NCBI GenBank assembly: GCA_964347765.1
Contig: CAYGAG010000100.1
Coordinates: 1-5,611, forward strand
From: CAYGAG01 sp964347765
GTDB taxonomy: Archaea > Thermoproteota > Bathyarchaeia > Bathyarchaeales > Bathycorpusculaceae
Length of the DNA: 5,611 nt
Reading direction: 5' to 3'
Shown here: positions 1 to 5,310 of the stretch, piece after piece
How positions within the stretch are numbered: position 1 is the first letter of the stretch
Layout: each line of letters starts with the position of its first letter
Notes under the pieces: generated by a model
Database searches by the model: none
The model's input: only the letters and a program-made list of their open reading frames with translations
Told to the model about the DNA's origin: nothing
Translations under genes and position numbers: made by a program

Positions 1-358
1 CCAGTCTTCTCAACAGTTCTGCTTCTCCCTGCACAACAACATATCGTCCATTGCCGTTCGTCATAATACCTTTCTCATCTTTCCGGAATCTTCTGAACTC
101 TCGTATTCCCTCGTCCACATCTTTAGCCCTAGCTAAGATCTCTTCCAGTTGCCGGAGCCGTTCAGGTTCGTAGCCTTGCAGTTTGGCAAAGTCCAGCATC
201 GCTTTGACCCTGAGCTGCTTCTCCTCCAACCCTGAACTGTAAACAGTCAAGTGAGGAACAGCTTTCCTGTATTCCTCAAGATGCCTCTCTTCCTCAGCTC
301 TGAAGTATGACTCGTCAAGATACCCTCCTTTGTGGTCCATCCAACGCTCCCGAAGAGG
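1..358 (-). pseudogene. Archaeal tyrosine recombinase/integrase, C-terminal fragment (5' part missing, 3' end off window)
   Basis: Read on the minus strand, 119 codons are open from a TAG at 361-359 to the window edge. The peptide begins PLRERWMDHKGGYLDESYF. That matches the end of the catalytic domain of archaeal phage-integrase-family recombinases: a box III histidine (DHK) and, nine residues on, the nucleophilic tyrosine in ESYFR, the same spacing as in XerD-type enzymes. The next part (EEYRKAVPHLTVY, then a charged helical tail with LDFAKLQGYEPERL) is also typical of this archaeal group. The N-terminal DNA-binding domain and the box I and II Arg/His-x-x-Arg residues are absent: a stop precedes the fragment and the other frames upstream show no continuation. 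It therefore cannot be active alone. The low-coordinate end continues beyond the window, so the true C-terminus is not seen. Family assignment is firm; whether it was cut by insertion, deletion or att-site splitting is inference. Confidence 0.8.
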
Positions 359-374
359 CTAAGTTTCAATTACC

Positions 375-394
375 TAGAAGATTGTTTCACAAGT
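375..394 (+). repeat. 20-bp direct repeat, copy 1
   Basis: The sequence TAGAAGATTGTTTCACAAGT is identical to 4567-4586 and in the same orientation, 4192 bp apart. Both copies are followed within a few bases by a T-run ending in AA. This copy begins 14 bp after the last integrase codon at 358 and lies 126 bp ahead of the gene at 521. An exact 20-mer repeat in a window this short is not expected by chance. Its role (att or target duplication, or shared promoter element) is unresolved. Confidence 0.85.
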
Positions 395-504
395 TTTTTA
401 AGGCGGTCAGATAAACTAATATGAACTTTGATGACATTTAGCATTGTATGATATTTCCCTTAACAGCTGAGGAGGGACTGTGTAAAAATATCAATATTTG
501 GGAA

Positions 505-511
505 GGAGGAG
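505..511 (+). promoter_or_regulatory. Shine-Dalgarno site for the gene at 521
   Basis: GGAGGAG is a strong match to the archaeal anti-Shine-Dalgarno sequence. It lies nine bases before the GTG at 521 and fifteen before the in-frame ATG at 527. The spacing favours the GTG as start. Confidence 0.7.
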
Positions 512-520
512 TACGCAAAC

Positions 521-1780
521 GTGGAAATGAGGTCTAGAATCACAGCCTTGTTGTCAGTGATCTGCATACTAGCAGGTGCAACGATAGCCTCGTTAGCAAT
601 AATTCCGTGTGCACAATCCGTTAGTATGCATAGGGACTTCTGGTTAGCATGTCCAGACATACTCATTGACTCTCCGTCTGACTGTGCACAAATAATCATT
701 GAATCCGAAGCACCTACTGATTTTACGATTTCTTTTGCGGCAGATTCTTGGTCTGAAACAGTTTCACCAGGTTCCCCAGTAGTCTGGAACCTACCGGAAA
801 GTTGGGTAATAACGAGTAACATGGAAGTTGAGGACAAAGGGATCCATGTCACAAGCGTCGCTGCCGACCTATGGGTTCAGTTTCGTGTACCTCAAGTCGC
901 ATCCAACAATGATGACATGTATTGGGCGATTCCAACAGGCTTGTTAGGAACAGACTACTATGTGTTAAGCTATACAGCAATGTACCTCGGTCACCCCGAA
1001 CCTTCACAGTTTGTGATAATTGCCACTCAGGACGACACAAATGTGACCATTGATTCAGAATATCACGATCTTTTCTTTGTAGGATTGGAAAGAGGCCAAA
1101 CATACCAATATCAGATATTGGGTGGTGACGTGACAGGAACTCATATCATGAGTGATAAACCTATTGCAGTAATAGCTGGCATAAAGCATGGCTACCTACC
1201 CATTACAGCTCCTGCCGCTGAGACTATTTTTGAGCAGATGATACCGGTCAGATATTGGGGAAAAGATTACTATACGGCGCCACTTCTTTCTCCAGACTGC
1301 GCTGACAGAATTAGAATAATTGCGAGTCAACACGGTACGCGTGTCTGGATCTATGATGGTGTAACACTAGTTTCTGATCAACTTGATTACCCAGGGGAAT
1401 GGTTGGACATTGATGTGGAGGAAGCAGCTCATATCACTAGCGACAAGCCAATTGGCGTAGCTCAATACGCTAAAGGATATTCAGTTGCTGGAAAGGGCGA
1501 CCCCTTTGAGATGCTAATTATACCAACAGACAAATTCAGAGACGACTACAGGTTCTACATTCCCGACGGATACGACGTAGGCGACCCGAATGGAGGTGCT
1601 GGCAGCTATGTCACAATCATCGCCCTAACGTGGGAAACAGCCTTATCCGTAGAAGTAGATGGTGCCCTCATGGATGGCGATTGGTACAGACTACCCGATG
1701 CCGGACGGTACGTCAAAAAAAGGATGTATCCAGGAGAACACACGATAACANNNNNNNNNNGTATACAGGAAGTCGAATGA
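521..1780 (+). CDS. Secreted IgGFc-binding-like surface protein, N-terminal segment (interrupted by assembly gap)
   Basis: The GTG at 521 is chosen for its ribosome site at 505-511. Residues 4-33 form a signal peptide or anchor: Arg-Ser-Arg, then a hydrophobic stretch (about 7-28) ending in PCAQS. The remainder resembles the IgGFc-binding N-terminal domain family of large beta-rich extracellular proteins. Recognisable elements are GTDYYVLSY (143-151), a DxTGT turn (203-207) followed by SDKPIAVIAG (from 211), WGKDYY (246-251), and a second SDKPIGVAQY (from 307) followed by a GDPFEMLIIPTD segment. Family members are cell-surface or secreted adhesion or matrix proteins; no enzymatic role is implied. 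Real sequence ends at 1750, where ten Ns begin. The stop at 1778 lies in doubtful sequence after the gap. The frame is the same as in 1796-2461, so the two are very probably one gene of about 622 residues once the duplicated 18-mer is collapsed. Confidence 0.85.
   Translation: MEMRSRITALLSVICILAGATIASLAIIPCAQSVSMHRDFWLACPDILIDSPSDCAQIIIESEAPTDFTISFAADSWSETVSPGSPVVWNLPESWVITSNMEVEDKGIHVTSVAADLWVQFRVPQVASNNDDMYWAIPTGLLGTDYYVLSYTAMYLGHPEPSQFVIIATQDDTNVTIDSEYHDLFFVGLERGQTYQYQILGGDVTGTHIMSDKPIAVIAGIKHGYLPITAPAAETIFEQMIPVRYWGKDYYTAPLLSPDCADRIRIIASQHGTRVWIYDGVTLVSDQLDYPGEWLDIDVEEAAHITSDKPIGVAQYAKGYSVAGKGDPFEMLIIPTDKFRDDYRFYIPDGYDVGDPNGGAGSYVTIIALTWETALSVEVDGALMDGDWYRLPDAGRYVKKRMYPGEHTITXXXXIQEVE
1733..1750 (+). 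repeat. 18-bp duplicate at left edge of gap
   Basis: GGAGAACACACGATAACA ends exactly at the first N and recurs at 1805-1822 in the same reading frame, encoding GEHTIT both times. A contig end repeated just inside the next contig is the signature of an unmerged overlap. Confidence 0.85.
1751..1760. other. Assembly gap (10 N)
   Basis: Ten Ns form a scaffolding gap inside the coding sequence. Ten is probably a placeholder length, not a measured distance. The 18-bp match on both sides suggests the true distance may be negative, meaning the contigs overlap. Confidence 0.95.
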
Positions 1781-1795
1781 TACACACAAGTCGAA

Positions 1796-2461
1796 GTGTC
1801 TCATGGAGAACACACGATAACAGCAGACAGCCCTATTGGAGTGTATTGCCATGGATACAAATGGACGGGATCATATGGTTACCCAGCGGGTTTCCTTCCA
1901 CGTATCGTAGACATCTGGCCAGCTCCGGCTACGATTAGAGTCTATCCGGCCCCTTTGAGGTTGTATCTCAGCTCTTACATAGATGCGTTTATAGAGTTGC
2001 CTGAAGGCTACGATGTAAGCGAAATTGACAGAAGCACCATATTGCTGAACGATACAATCCCGGTTGATCCGTTCTGGGTTGAAGTTCCAATAGAGTCTGT
2101 TATTGGAGATTATGACAACGACGCTATCCCTGACTTGATGGTCAAGTTTGATAGAGAAGCCGTCTCAGACTTCATACTCTCTTTGGGCGTTATGTATGGG
2201 AATGTGACCCTAACCCTAAGAGGTCAGCTGTATAGTGGAGCATTGTTTGGGGGAAGCGATATAATTGGAGTTCGGATGCCGGGAGACATAAACATTGATG
2301 GAAAAGTGGATATGAGAGACTTAGCCACGGCTGCTTCAGCCTTCGGCTCATATCCTGGGCATCTAAGATGGAATTACGTAGCTGATGAGAACGAAGACGA
2401 TAAAATCGACATGAGAGACATTGCATTGATAGCCAGCAACTTCGGAAAGACATACGCATAA
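1796..2461 (+). CDS. Dockerin-like C-terminal segment of the secreted IgGFc-binding-like protein
   Basis: This continues the gene that starts at 521, in the same frame. In-frame sequence is open from 1781 (YTQVEVSHGEHTIT). The GTG at 1796 is only a nominal start with no ribosome site. Residues 5-40 complete the IgGFc-binding-like domain (GEHTITADSPIGVYCHGY, then SYGYPAG). A middle beta-rich section (about 60-160) contains YIDAFIELPEGYDVSEID and a DYDNDAIPDLMVKFD segment, as commonly precedes archaeal dockerin-like domains. The C-terminus has two calcium-loop repeats: D164-INIDGKVDMRD, and a second loop from D197 (DENEDDKIDMRD), each followed by a helix ending in FG. That is the dockerin type I pattern, which docks to cohesins in bacteria. 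Such domains in archaeal surface proteins often have no known cohesin partner, so the partner here is unknown. TAA ends the gene at 2461. Confidence 0.85.
   Translation: MSHGEHTITADSPIGVYCHGYKWTGSYGYPAGFLPRIVDIWPAPATIRVYPAPLRLYLSSYIDAFIELPEGYDVSEIDRSTILLNDTIPVDPFWVEVPIESVIGDYDNDAIPDLMVKFDREAVSDFILSLGVMYGNVTLTLRGQLYSGALFGGSDIIGVRMPGDINIDGKVDMRDLATAASAFGSYPGHLRWNYVADENEDDKIDMRDIALIASNFGKTYA
1805..1822 (+). repeat. 18-bp duplicate to the right of the gap
   Basis: Exact second copy of 1733-1750, 72 bp (24 codons) away and in frame. Joining 1750 directly to 1823 restores an uninterrupted reading frame and removes the TGA at 1778. The 44 bases between gap and repeat (1761-1804) contain a near tandem duplication around AAGTCGAA and may be a poorly assembled contig tip. 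Confidence 0.8.
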
Positions 2462-2515
2462 AAGACTCGACAAGCTACTTCGATTCGTCATAGCCATTGC
2501 TTACATTACCCAGTT

Positions 2516-2527
2516 ATAATATATTAT
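2516..2527. other. 12-bp AT palindrome in the convergent intergenic region
   Basis: ATAATATATTAT is a perfect palindrome between the ends of two convergent genes (2461 and 2593). It could contribute to transcript ending or be plain AT-rich spacer; no partner site was seen. Confidence 0.3.
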
Positions 2528-2547
2528 GATCGATTTAGTTCATCTTG

Positions 2548-2584
2548 TGTGTGTGGGCGTTAAATTTTAACCCAACCAACCAAC
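2548..2584 (+). repeat. 37-bp dispersed repeat, left copy, with hairpin core and AACC tail
   Basis: The element is TGTGTGTGGG, a central hairpin (GTTAAA at 2559-2564, TTTAAC at 2566-2571), then CCCAACCAACCAAC. The reverse complement of 3859-3895 aligns over the same 37 positions without gaps at about 30 identities; the two ends are exact and the differences fall in the core. It sits between two convergent genes, where the hairpin could also help end both transcripts. Boundaries are set by the pairwise match only. Confidence 0.65.
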
Positions 2585-2592
2585 CAATTACT

Positions 2593-3057
2593 TCAGGTTT
2601 TCGTAAGAATTCGGGCACGTGTTTCCCTGAATTTTCGAAAAGGTCTCCAGATGAAAATATACGTGAATATGACAAAGAATAACCAAGGGAACGTTGACGC
2701 TAAGGCAAGAAGTCGTAGATTGGAGAAAAGAAATATCATTACGATTATTCCACCAAAAATAGAGAAACCAACTACAGCTACATGGTTGATGATGTTAAGT
2801 TCTCTTGTTAGTCGCGGAACCTTCCTACAGAAATAGATAAGGTTAAAACTGCTCCATCCTGCAAGGAACATAAATATGTTAAACAAGATTCCTGAAAAGA
2901 ATAATGTAAGCTGTACAGTAGTTTGGCTTGGATCAGGAACCAAAGTGATGAGTAAAGTAAGTGTTGTCAATATGAAACCTGCAAGAACTGAGGCTAAACC
3001 ACTGATATTCGACATATGCTTGATGTAGTCTGAATAATCCTCCTCAACCTTCGGCAT
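2593..3057 (-). CDS. Four-helix integral membrane protein of unknown function
   Basis: A 154-residue protein. The ATG at 3057 follows a GGTGA-containing stretch (about eight bases upstream) on the minus strand. A short hydrophilic N-terminus (MPKVEEDYSDYIKHMSN) precedes four hydrophobic stretches: about 18-40 (GLASVLAGFILTTLTLLITL), 48-77 (LTLFFSGILFNIFMFLAGW), 91-112 and 119-137. It ends in a basic tail rich in Arg and Lys (RPFRKFRETRARILTKT), which should lie in the cytoplasm. I see no catalytic motif, metal site or recognisable domain. It is separated from the methyltransferase-like gene upstream on the same strand by 161 bp, so co-transcription is possible but not shown. The coding call is supported by length, coherent membrane topology and the start site; function is unknown. 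Confidence 0.75.
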   Translation of the reverse strand: MPKVEEDYSDYIKHMSNISGLASVLAGFILTTLTLLITLVPDPSQTTVQLTLFFSGILFNIFMFLAGWSSFNLIYFCRKVPRLTRELNIINHVAVVGFSIFGGIIVMIFLFSNLRLLALASTFPWLFFVIFTYIFIWRPFRKFRETRARILTKT

Positions 3058-3218
3058 CTGCTATTCACCAAAGGGAAATTGTATCCTTTTCGTTTTATGA
3101 TTTTTGTAGCTAGAACCACCTAGCATCTGGTGTGACTTTTGCAAGAAACTTCAATCTGGCAGACGGCAGTATAATCTGCTCTTGACTAGAAGAAAAATGA
3201 GGCTGATTCTCTGGCACC

Positions 3219-3731
3219 TTATTTCTCACTTTTTCTATATCGTCGTATGATGCCAAGTAAGAAGTTTGCCCTTGGAACTCTTTTCATATAGGCTTTGTAG
3301 TCGTCTCCAAACGTATTAATGGCATCGTTATCTGCTTTGATCAAGTCAATGTATGTCAACGGAACAATAGGAATACCTAGTAGAATAATAATCCAGTGTT
3401 GGAAAAGAAGTATGCCAGCAATTCCCCATAGTATGAAAGTTACATACTGTGGATGACGAACAATGGAATATATTCCAGTATCCACAGGTTCAGTGGTTAT
3501 GAATGTAGCTTTTTCCTTTTCTTACTCCCCCTTTCTTACGAAACTCAATTACTGGAAACCAACCAAAAACTATACCGGAAAAAACATAAAGCCCCACTCG
3601 ACATAAGCTAAAATTTGAATTTGCGAAACATCAGACAGTAAATAAATGCCAACGATGATTTGTGAGATAAGAAGAATGCTTACAGAGGTTACTGGATCAA
3701 AATCCATCCAAGAAAAACTCTTCTTGGACAT
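3219..3731 (-). pseudogene. Isoprenylcysteine carboxyl methyltransferase-like membrane methyltransferase, two frameshifts
   Basis: The intact 3' part (3485-3219) encodes GIYSIVRHPQYVTF and, after two hydrophobic helices, a KADNDAINTFGDDYKAYMKR motif. These are the signature cofactor-binding elements of the ICMT/PEMT family of SAM-dependent membrane methyltransferases. The 5' part lies in two other frames. An ATG at 3731 with GAGGG about nine bases upstream begins MSKKSFSWMDFDPVTSV and runs through two helices to YVEWGFMFF. The frame then changes at the A6 tract 3579-3584; one more base would give FMFFSGIVFGW. The second frame covers GWFPVIEFRKKGGVRKGKSY and must drop one base near 3495-3500 to reach TTEPVDTGIYSIVRHP. 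Repaired, the product is 170 residues, close to the usual family size. Either the gene is decaying or the read consensus is wrong. The substrate cannot be told; archaeal members are not all protein methyltransferases. Confidence 0.75.
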
Positions 3732-3812
3732 TCTATCTTTCCCTCATTTTTGTATTACATGCCCCAGTTTTTATGACTTATGGGAGAATGCAAGGATGCA
3801 TGCACTTCTTAC

Positions 3813-3850
3813 GCTGACGCCACATCTCAGAATCAGTCTCAGGCGTCAGC
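3813..3850. other. GC-rich stem-loop upstream of the methyltransferase-like gene
   Basis: GCTGACGCC (3813-3821) and GGCGTCAGC (3842-3850) form a perfect nine-base stem around a 20-base loop, followed by TTTT on the plus strand. Read on the minus strand it would lie about 80 bases ahead of the methyltransferase-like start, in its possible leader. Read on the plus strand it looks like an intrinsic terminator with no gene in front of it. It directly abuts the right copy of the 37-bp repeat and may be part of the same element. Confidence 0.5.
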
Positions 3851-3858
3851 TTTTCGCA

Positions 3859-3895
3859 GTTGGTTGGTTGGGTAGGATCTGAACCCCCACACACA
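3859..3895 (-). repeat. 37-bp dispersed repeat, right copy (inverted), tRNA T-arm-like core
   Basis: On the minus strand it reads TGTGTGTGGG, then GGTTCAGATCC, then a TA and CCCAACCAACCAAC. The central 11-mer differs from the tRNA T-loop/B-box consensus GGTTCRANTCC at one position. It is the inverted partner of 2548-2584. There is no full tRNA around it: nothing upstream folds into acceptor, D and anticodon arms. It lies just ahead of the TATA-like box for the gene at 3936. Confidence 0.65.
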
Positions 3896-3898
3896 AAC

Positions 3899-3904
3899 TA
3901 TATA
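3899..3904 (+). promoter_or_regulatory. TATA-like box for the gene at 3936
   Basis: TATATA preceded by CACAAAC, which fits an A-rich BRE followed by a TATA box. A start of transcription about 26 bases downstream would fall near 3927, only a few bases before the ATG at 3936. This gives a nearly leaderless mRNA and argues against the ATG at 3909 as the true start. Confidence 0.45.
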
Positions 3905-3935
3905 GAAGATGAAAATGGCTTGCTACTTGGTTTGT

Positions 3936-4370
3936 ATGGCTGAACTCCAATGGGTTATTGAAGTAAGATGCATTAATGCTCTACTTGCCGAAATTAAGGT
4001 AGGAGAAAAAGGAGAATATTTCATAGTGAATATCCCCAATCGGGACTTTCTTCCCTCAGAGCTTGACAATCTCATTGAAGCCTTTGAGATCGCGTCCAGG
4101 ATTAACATGGAAAACAAGAATAGGTACAGGATGTCAAGAGTCGAAGAATCAGGATCTGAATTGGCTGAATACATTGAAATTATCGATAAGAGAGACTTTG
4201 CCAAGATCGGTATCCTGTCAACTGGGGAAATGGTGAATGTTAATATCCCTGAAAGGCTTATTGCGCCTTCAGAGGCGAAGGGGTTACTCGAAGATCTAAA
4301 GGCTGTTAAACACAAGATGGAAGAACTGTCCAGTAAGAAGCGCAGTAAGAACAGAATAGAAAAGACATGA
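3936..4370 (+). CDS. Small soluble protein of unknown function with internal duplication
   Basis: The frame is open from ATG 3909, but I prefer the ATG at 3936 (MAELQWVIEV), because the TATA-like box at 3899-3904 leaves no room for the earlier start and neither has a ribosome site. The product is 144 residues, hydrophilic, with no signal peptide or membrane helix. Two related units are visible. Unit 1 runs from about residue 27: GEYFIVNIPNRDFLPSELDN, then a helix IEAFEIASRI. Unit 2 runs from about residue 97: GEMVNVNIPERLIAPSEAKG, then LLEDLKAVKHKM. Each looks like a beta strand, an NIP turn, and a helix starting at PSE. A Lys/Arg-rich tail (SSKKRSKNRIEKT) follows and could contact nucleic acid, which is speculation. 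I do not recognise the family. Confidence 0.65.
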   Translation: MAELQWVIEVRCINALLAEIKVGEKGEYFIVNIPNRDFLPSELDNLIEAFEIASRINMENKNRYRMSRVEESGSELAEYIEIIDKRDFAKIGILSTGEMVNVNIPERLIAPSEAKGLLEDLKAVKHKMEELSSKKRSKNRIEKT

Positions 4371-4566
4371 CGCAGACCATCCGGTCAATGTAGCGCACGC
4401 ATATTAATTGGGCAATACAAGATAACCAATTAAGACTCTGATAAATGAGGAAGTTTAGTTCCTTGAATTTCAAGAATTCTCCTGCACCAGGAGGGCCTTT
4501 AGGGCGTTTGTAGAATTTTTTCGGATTATTGACACGGTTAGCCACTCATTGGGCTATTTGTCTCAA
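4371..4566. other. Intergenic region with two short inverted repeats
   Basis: No convincing gene. CTTGAA-T-TTCAAG (4462-4474) and CTCCTG-CAC-CAGGAG (4479-4493) are adjacent small hairpins. They lie within a minus-strand frame (4306-4545, GTG start) whose first 37 residues (NPKKFYKRPKGPPGAGEFLK and onward) look more protein-like than the rest. That could be a gene remnant, but I cannot name a family. The frame also overlaps the end of the gene at 3936-4370. Confidence 0.35.
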
Positions 4567-4586
4567 TAGAAGATTGTTTCACAAGT
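4567..4586 (+). repeat. 20-bp direct repeat, copy 2
   Basis: Identical to 375-394. Here it directly abuts the GTTTAATA stretch that could be the TATA box of the gene at 4641, so it would occupy the BRE and upstream activator position. This copy has no integrase sequence beside it. Confidence 0.85.
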
Positions 4587-4587
4587 G

Positions 4588-4594
4588 TTTAATA
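4588..4594 (+). promoter_or_regulatory. TATA-like box for the gene at 4641
   Basis: TTTAATA immediately follows the 20-bp repeat. Transcription about 26 bases downstream would begin near 4617, giving a leader of about 24 bases that includes the ribosome site at 4629-4635. Confidence 0.4.
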
Positions 4595-4628
4595 CGAGAA
4601 ATCGGGATTCTAGATATTCTGGTTGAGA

Positions 4629-4635
4629 GAGGTGA
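4629..4635 (+). promoter_or_regulatory. Shine-Dalgarno site that decides the TTG start at 4641
   Basis: GAGGTGA matches the archaeal 16S 3'-end complement and leaves five bases to the TTG at 4641. The in-frame TTG at 4623 and GTG at 4632 lie before or inside this motif and are less likely starts. Confidence 0.6.
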
Positions 4636-4640
4636 AAGTA

Positions 4641-4991
4641 TTGTCAAGACTCTTGAAAGCGATGGTGATCGCCTTGTTGTTATCGATTACTTGTTCGCAA
4701 GCGCTACCGACAATTCTTGCGGTTCCTACTTATACTTTGGAAGTTGAGAAAGATGGAAGCGGTAGTATCACTATCACCCCTGATAAGAGCCATCACGAAG
4801 AAGGTACTGTGGTAACGCTCCTCGCAACTCCAGCCTCAGGCTGGGTGTTTATTGGTTGGAGTGTAAGAATTGGCGACAGAAGGTATGAAACATGGCTACC
4901 CGAAATCACGATCACAATGACTGCAGATGCAAACGCCAAAGCTAAATTCGTACTCTCGTTAATGTTGCGCATAGGCGCGCAGATCCGTTAG
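4641..4991 (+). CDS. Short secreted protein with one bacterial-repeat (InlB B-repeat-like) domain, probably truncated
   Basis: The TTG at 4641 is chosen for the GAGGTGA motif five bases upstream. The product is 116 residues. MSRLLKAMVIALLLSITCSQ is a clear signal peptide: basic start, hydrophobic core, then a possible cleavage region around LPTILAVPT. From about residue 30 comes a single extracellular repeat domain: YTLEVEKDGSGSITITPDKS, then EEGTVVTLLATPASGWVFIG with the W, and ITITMTADANAKAKFV. This is the divergent InlB_B/'bacterial repeat' fold found in multi-domain surface proteins, including archaeal ones. The domain is complete to its last strand (AKAKF), but the following LSLMLRIGAQIR tail is unlike the family, and such domains usually come in larger proteins. 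The gene may have lost its 3' end by rearrangement or an early stop. It carries the same upstream 20-mer as the dockerin protein gene. Confidence 0.75.
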   Translation: MSRLLKAMVIALLLSITCSQALPTILAVPTYTLEVEKDGSGSITITPDKSHHEEGTVVTLLATPASGWVFIGWSVRIGDRRYETWLPEITITMTADANAKAKFVLSLMLRIGAQIR

Positions 4992-5024
4992 AGTCTCGGG
5001 AAATGGCTGCATTCATTTCTCCCC

Positions 5025-5036
5025 TATCTTTTTTGT
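5025..5036 (+). terminator. T-run after the repeat-domain gene
   Basis: TATCTTTTTTGT lies about 35 bases after the stop at 4991. Archaeal transcription commonly ends at such T-rich stretches without a hairpin. It is the best terminator candidate for this gene. Confidence 0.4.
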
Positions 5037-5310
5037 TCGCGCAAGCAACATTGCATGCATGTATTTCCGTTATGACGGCTTAACAACGGTATTTTGTCAA
5101 ATTGAGATGGGCCGGTATTTCATTGTGAAGGATGACTTTTCACGTATTTCTTATACCTCACTCTATCGAAGTGTTTGCTCGATTTCGATCACATCAATAT
5201 TGATGGTTTCTTTCTGTCCATTACTATTCGTATATGCATACTGAATCGGGTAAACGTTCTTTAGCCGTCTTTCAAGCGCGCCTAAGCATCACAAAGTGGG
5301 TTCTTGGACA

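Larger units (their letters stand above)
362..520. other. Intergenic leader between integrase fragment and secreted-protein gene
   Basis: No gene is supported here. The segment holds the first copy of the 20-bp direct repeat (375-394), then a TTTTTTAA tract (394-401) that could serve as a TATA-like element, and the ribosome site for the gene at 521. A six-codon ATG frame at 421-441 is too short to claim as a gene. If transcription starts about 25 bases after the T/A tract, the mRNA would carry a leader of roughly 95 bases, longer than many archaeal leaders. Confidence 0.5.

Noticed and set aside
2571..2584. CRISPR or tandem-repeat array from the AACC runs
   Set aside because: The runs have only three or four units, with no spacer-repeat periodicity, and fit better as the tail of a dispersed repeat.
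2651..2836. Plus-strand frame within the four-helix membrane protein gene
   Set aside because: It is a shadow of the minus-strand gene, whose membrane topology and start site are far more convincing.
3646..3882. Plus-strand frame of 78 codons
   Set aside because: It is antisense to the 5' end of the methyltransferase-like gene, then runs through the hairpin and the dispersed repeat. It has no ribosome site or recognisable domain.
3859..3895. Complete tRNA gene
   Set aside because: Only a T-arm-like core is present. The 5-bp T-stem is imperfect, and no D arm, anticodon arm or matching acceptor strand lies within the needed distance on either strand.
4306..4545. Minus-strand frame of 79 codons (GTG start)
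   Set aside because: Its second half overlaps the well-supported gene at 3936-4370 and it has no clear ribosome site. The first 37 residues look somewhat protein-like but match no family I can name, so it is noted only as a possible remnant.
5024..5173. Minus-strand frame ending in a Cys-rich segment that loosely recalls an HNH or zinc-binding tail
   Set aside because: It has an internal TGA, no start, and too little sequence for a family call.
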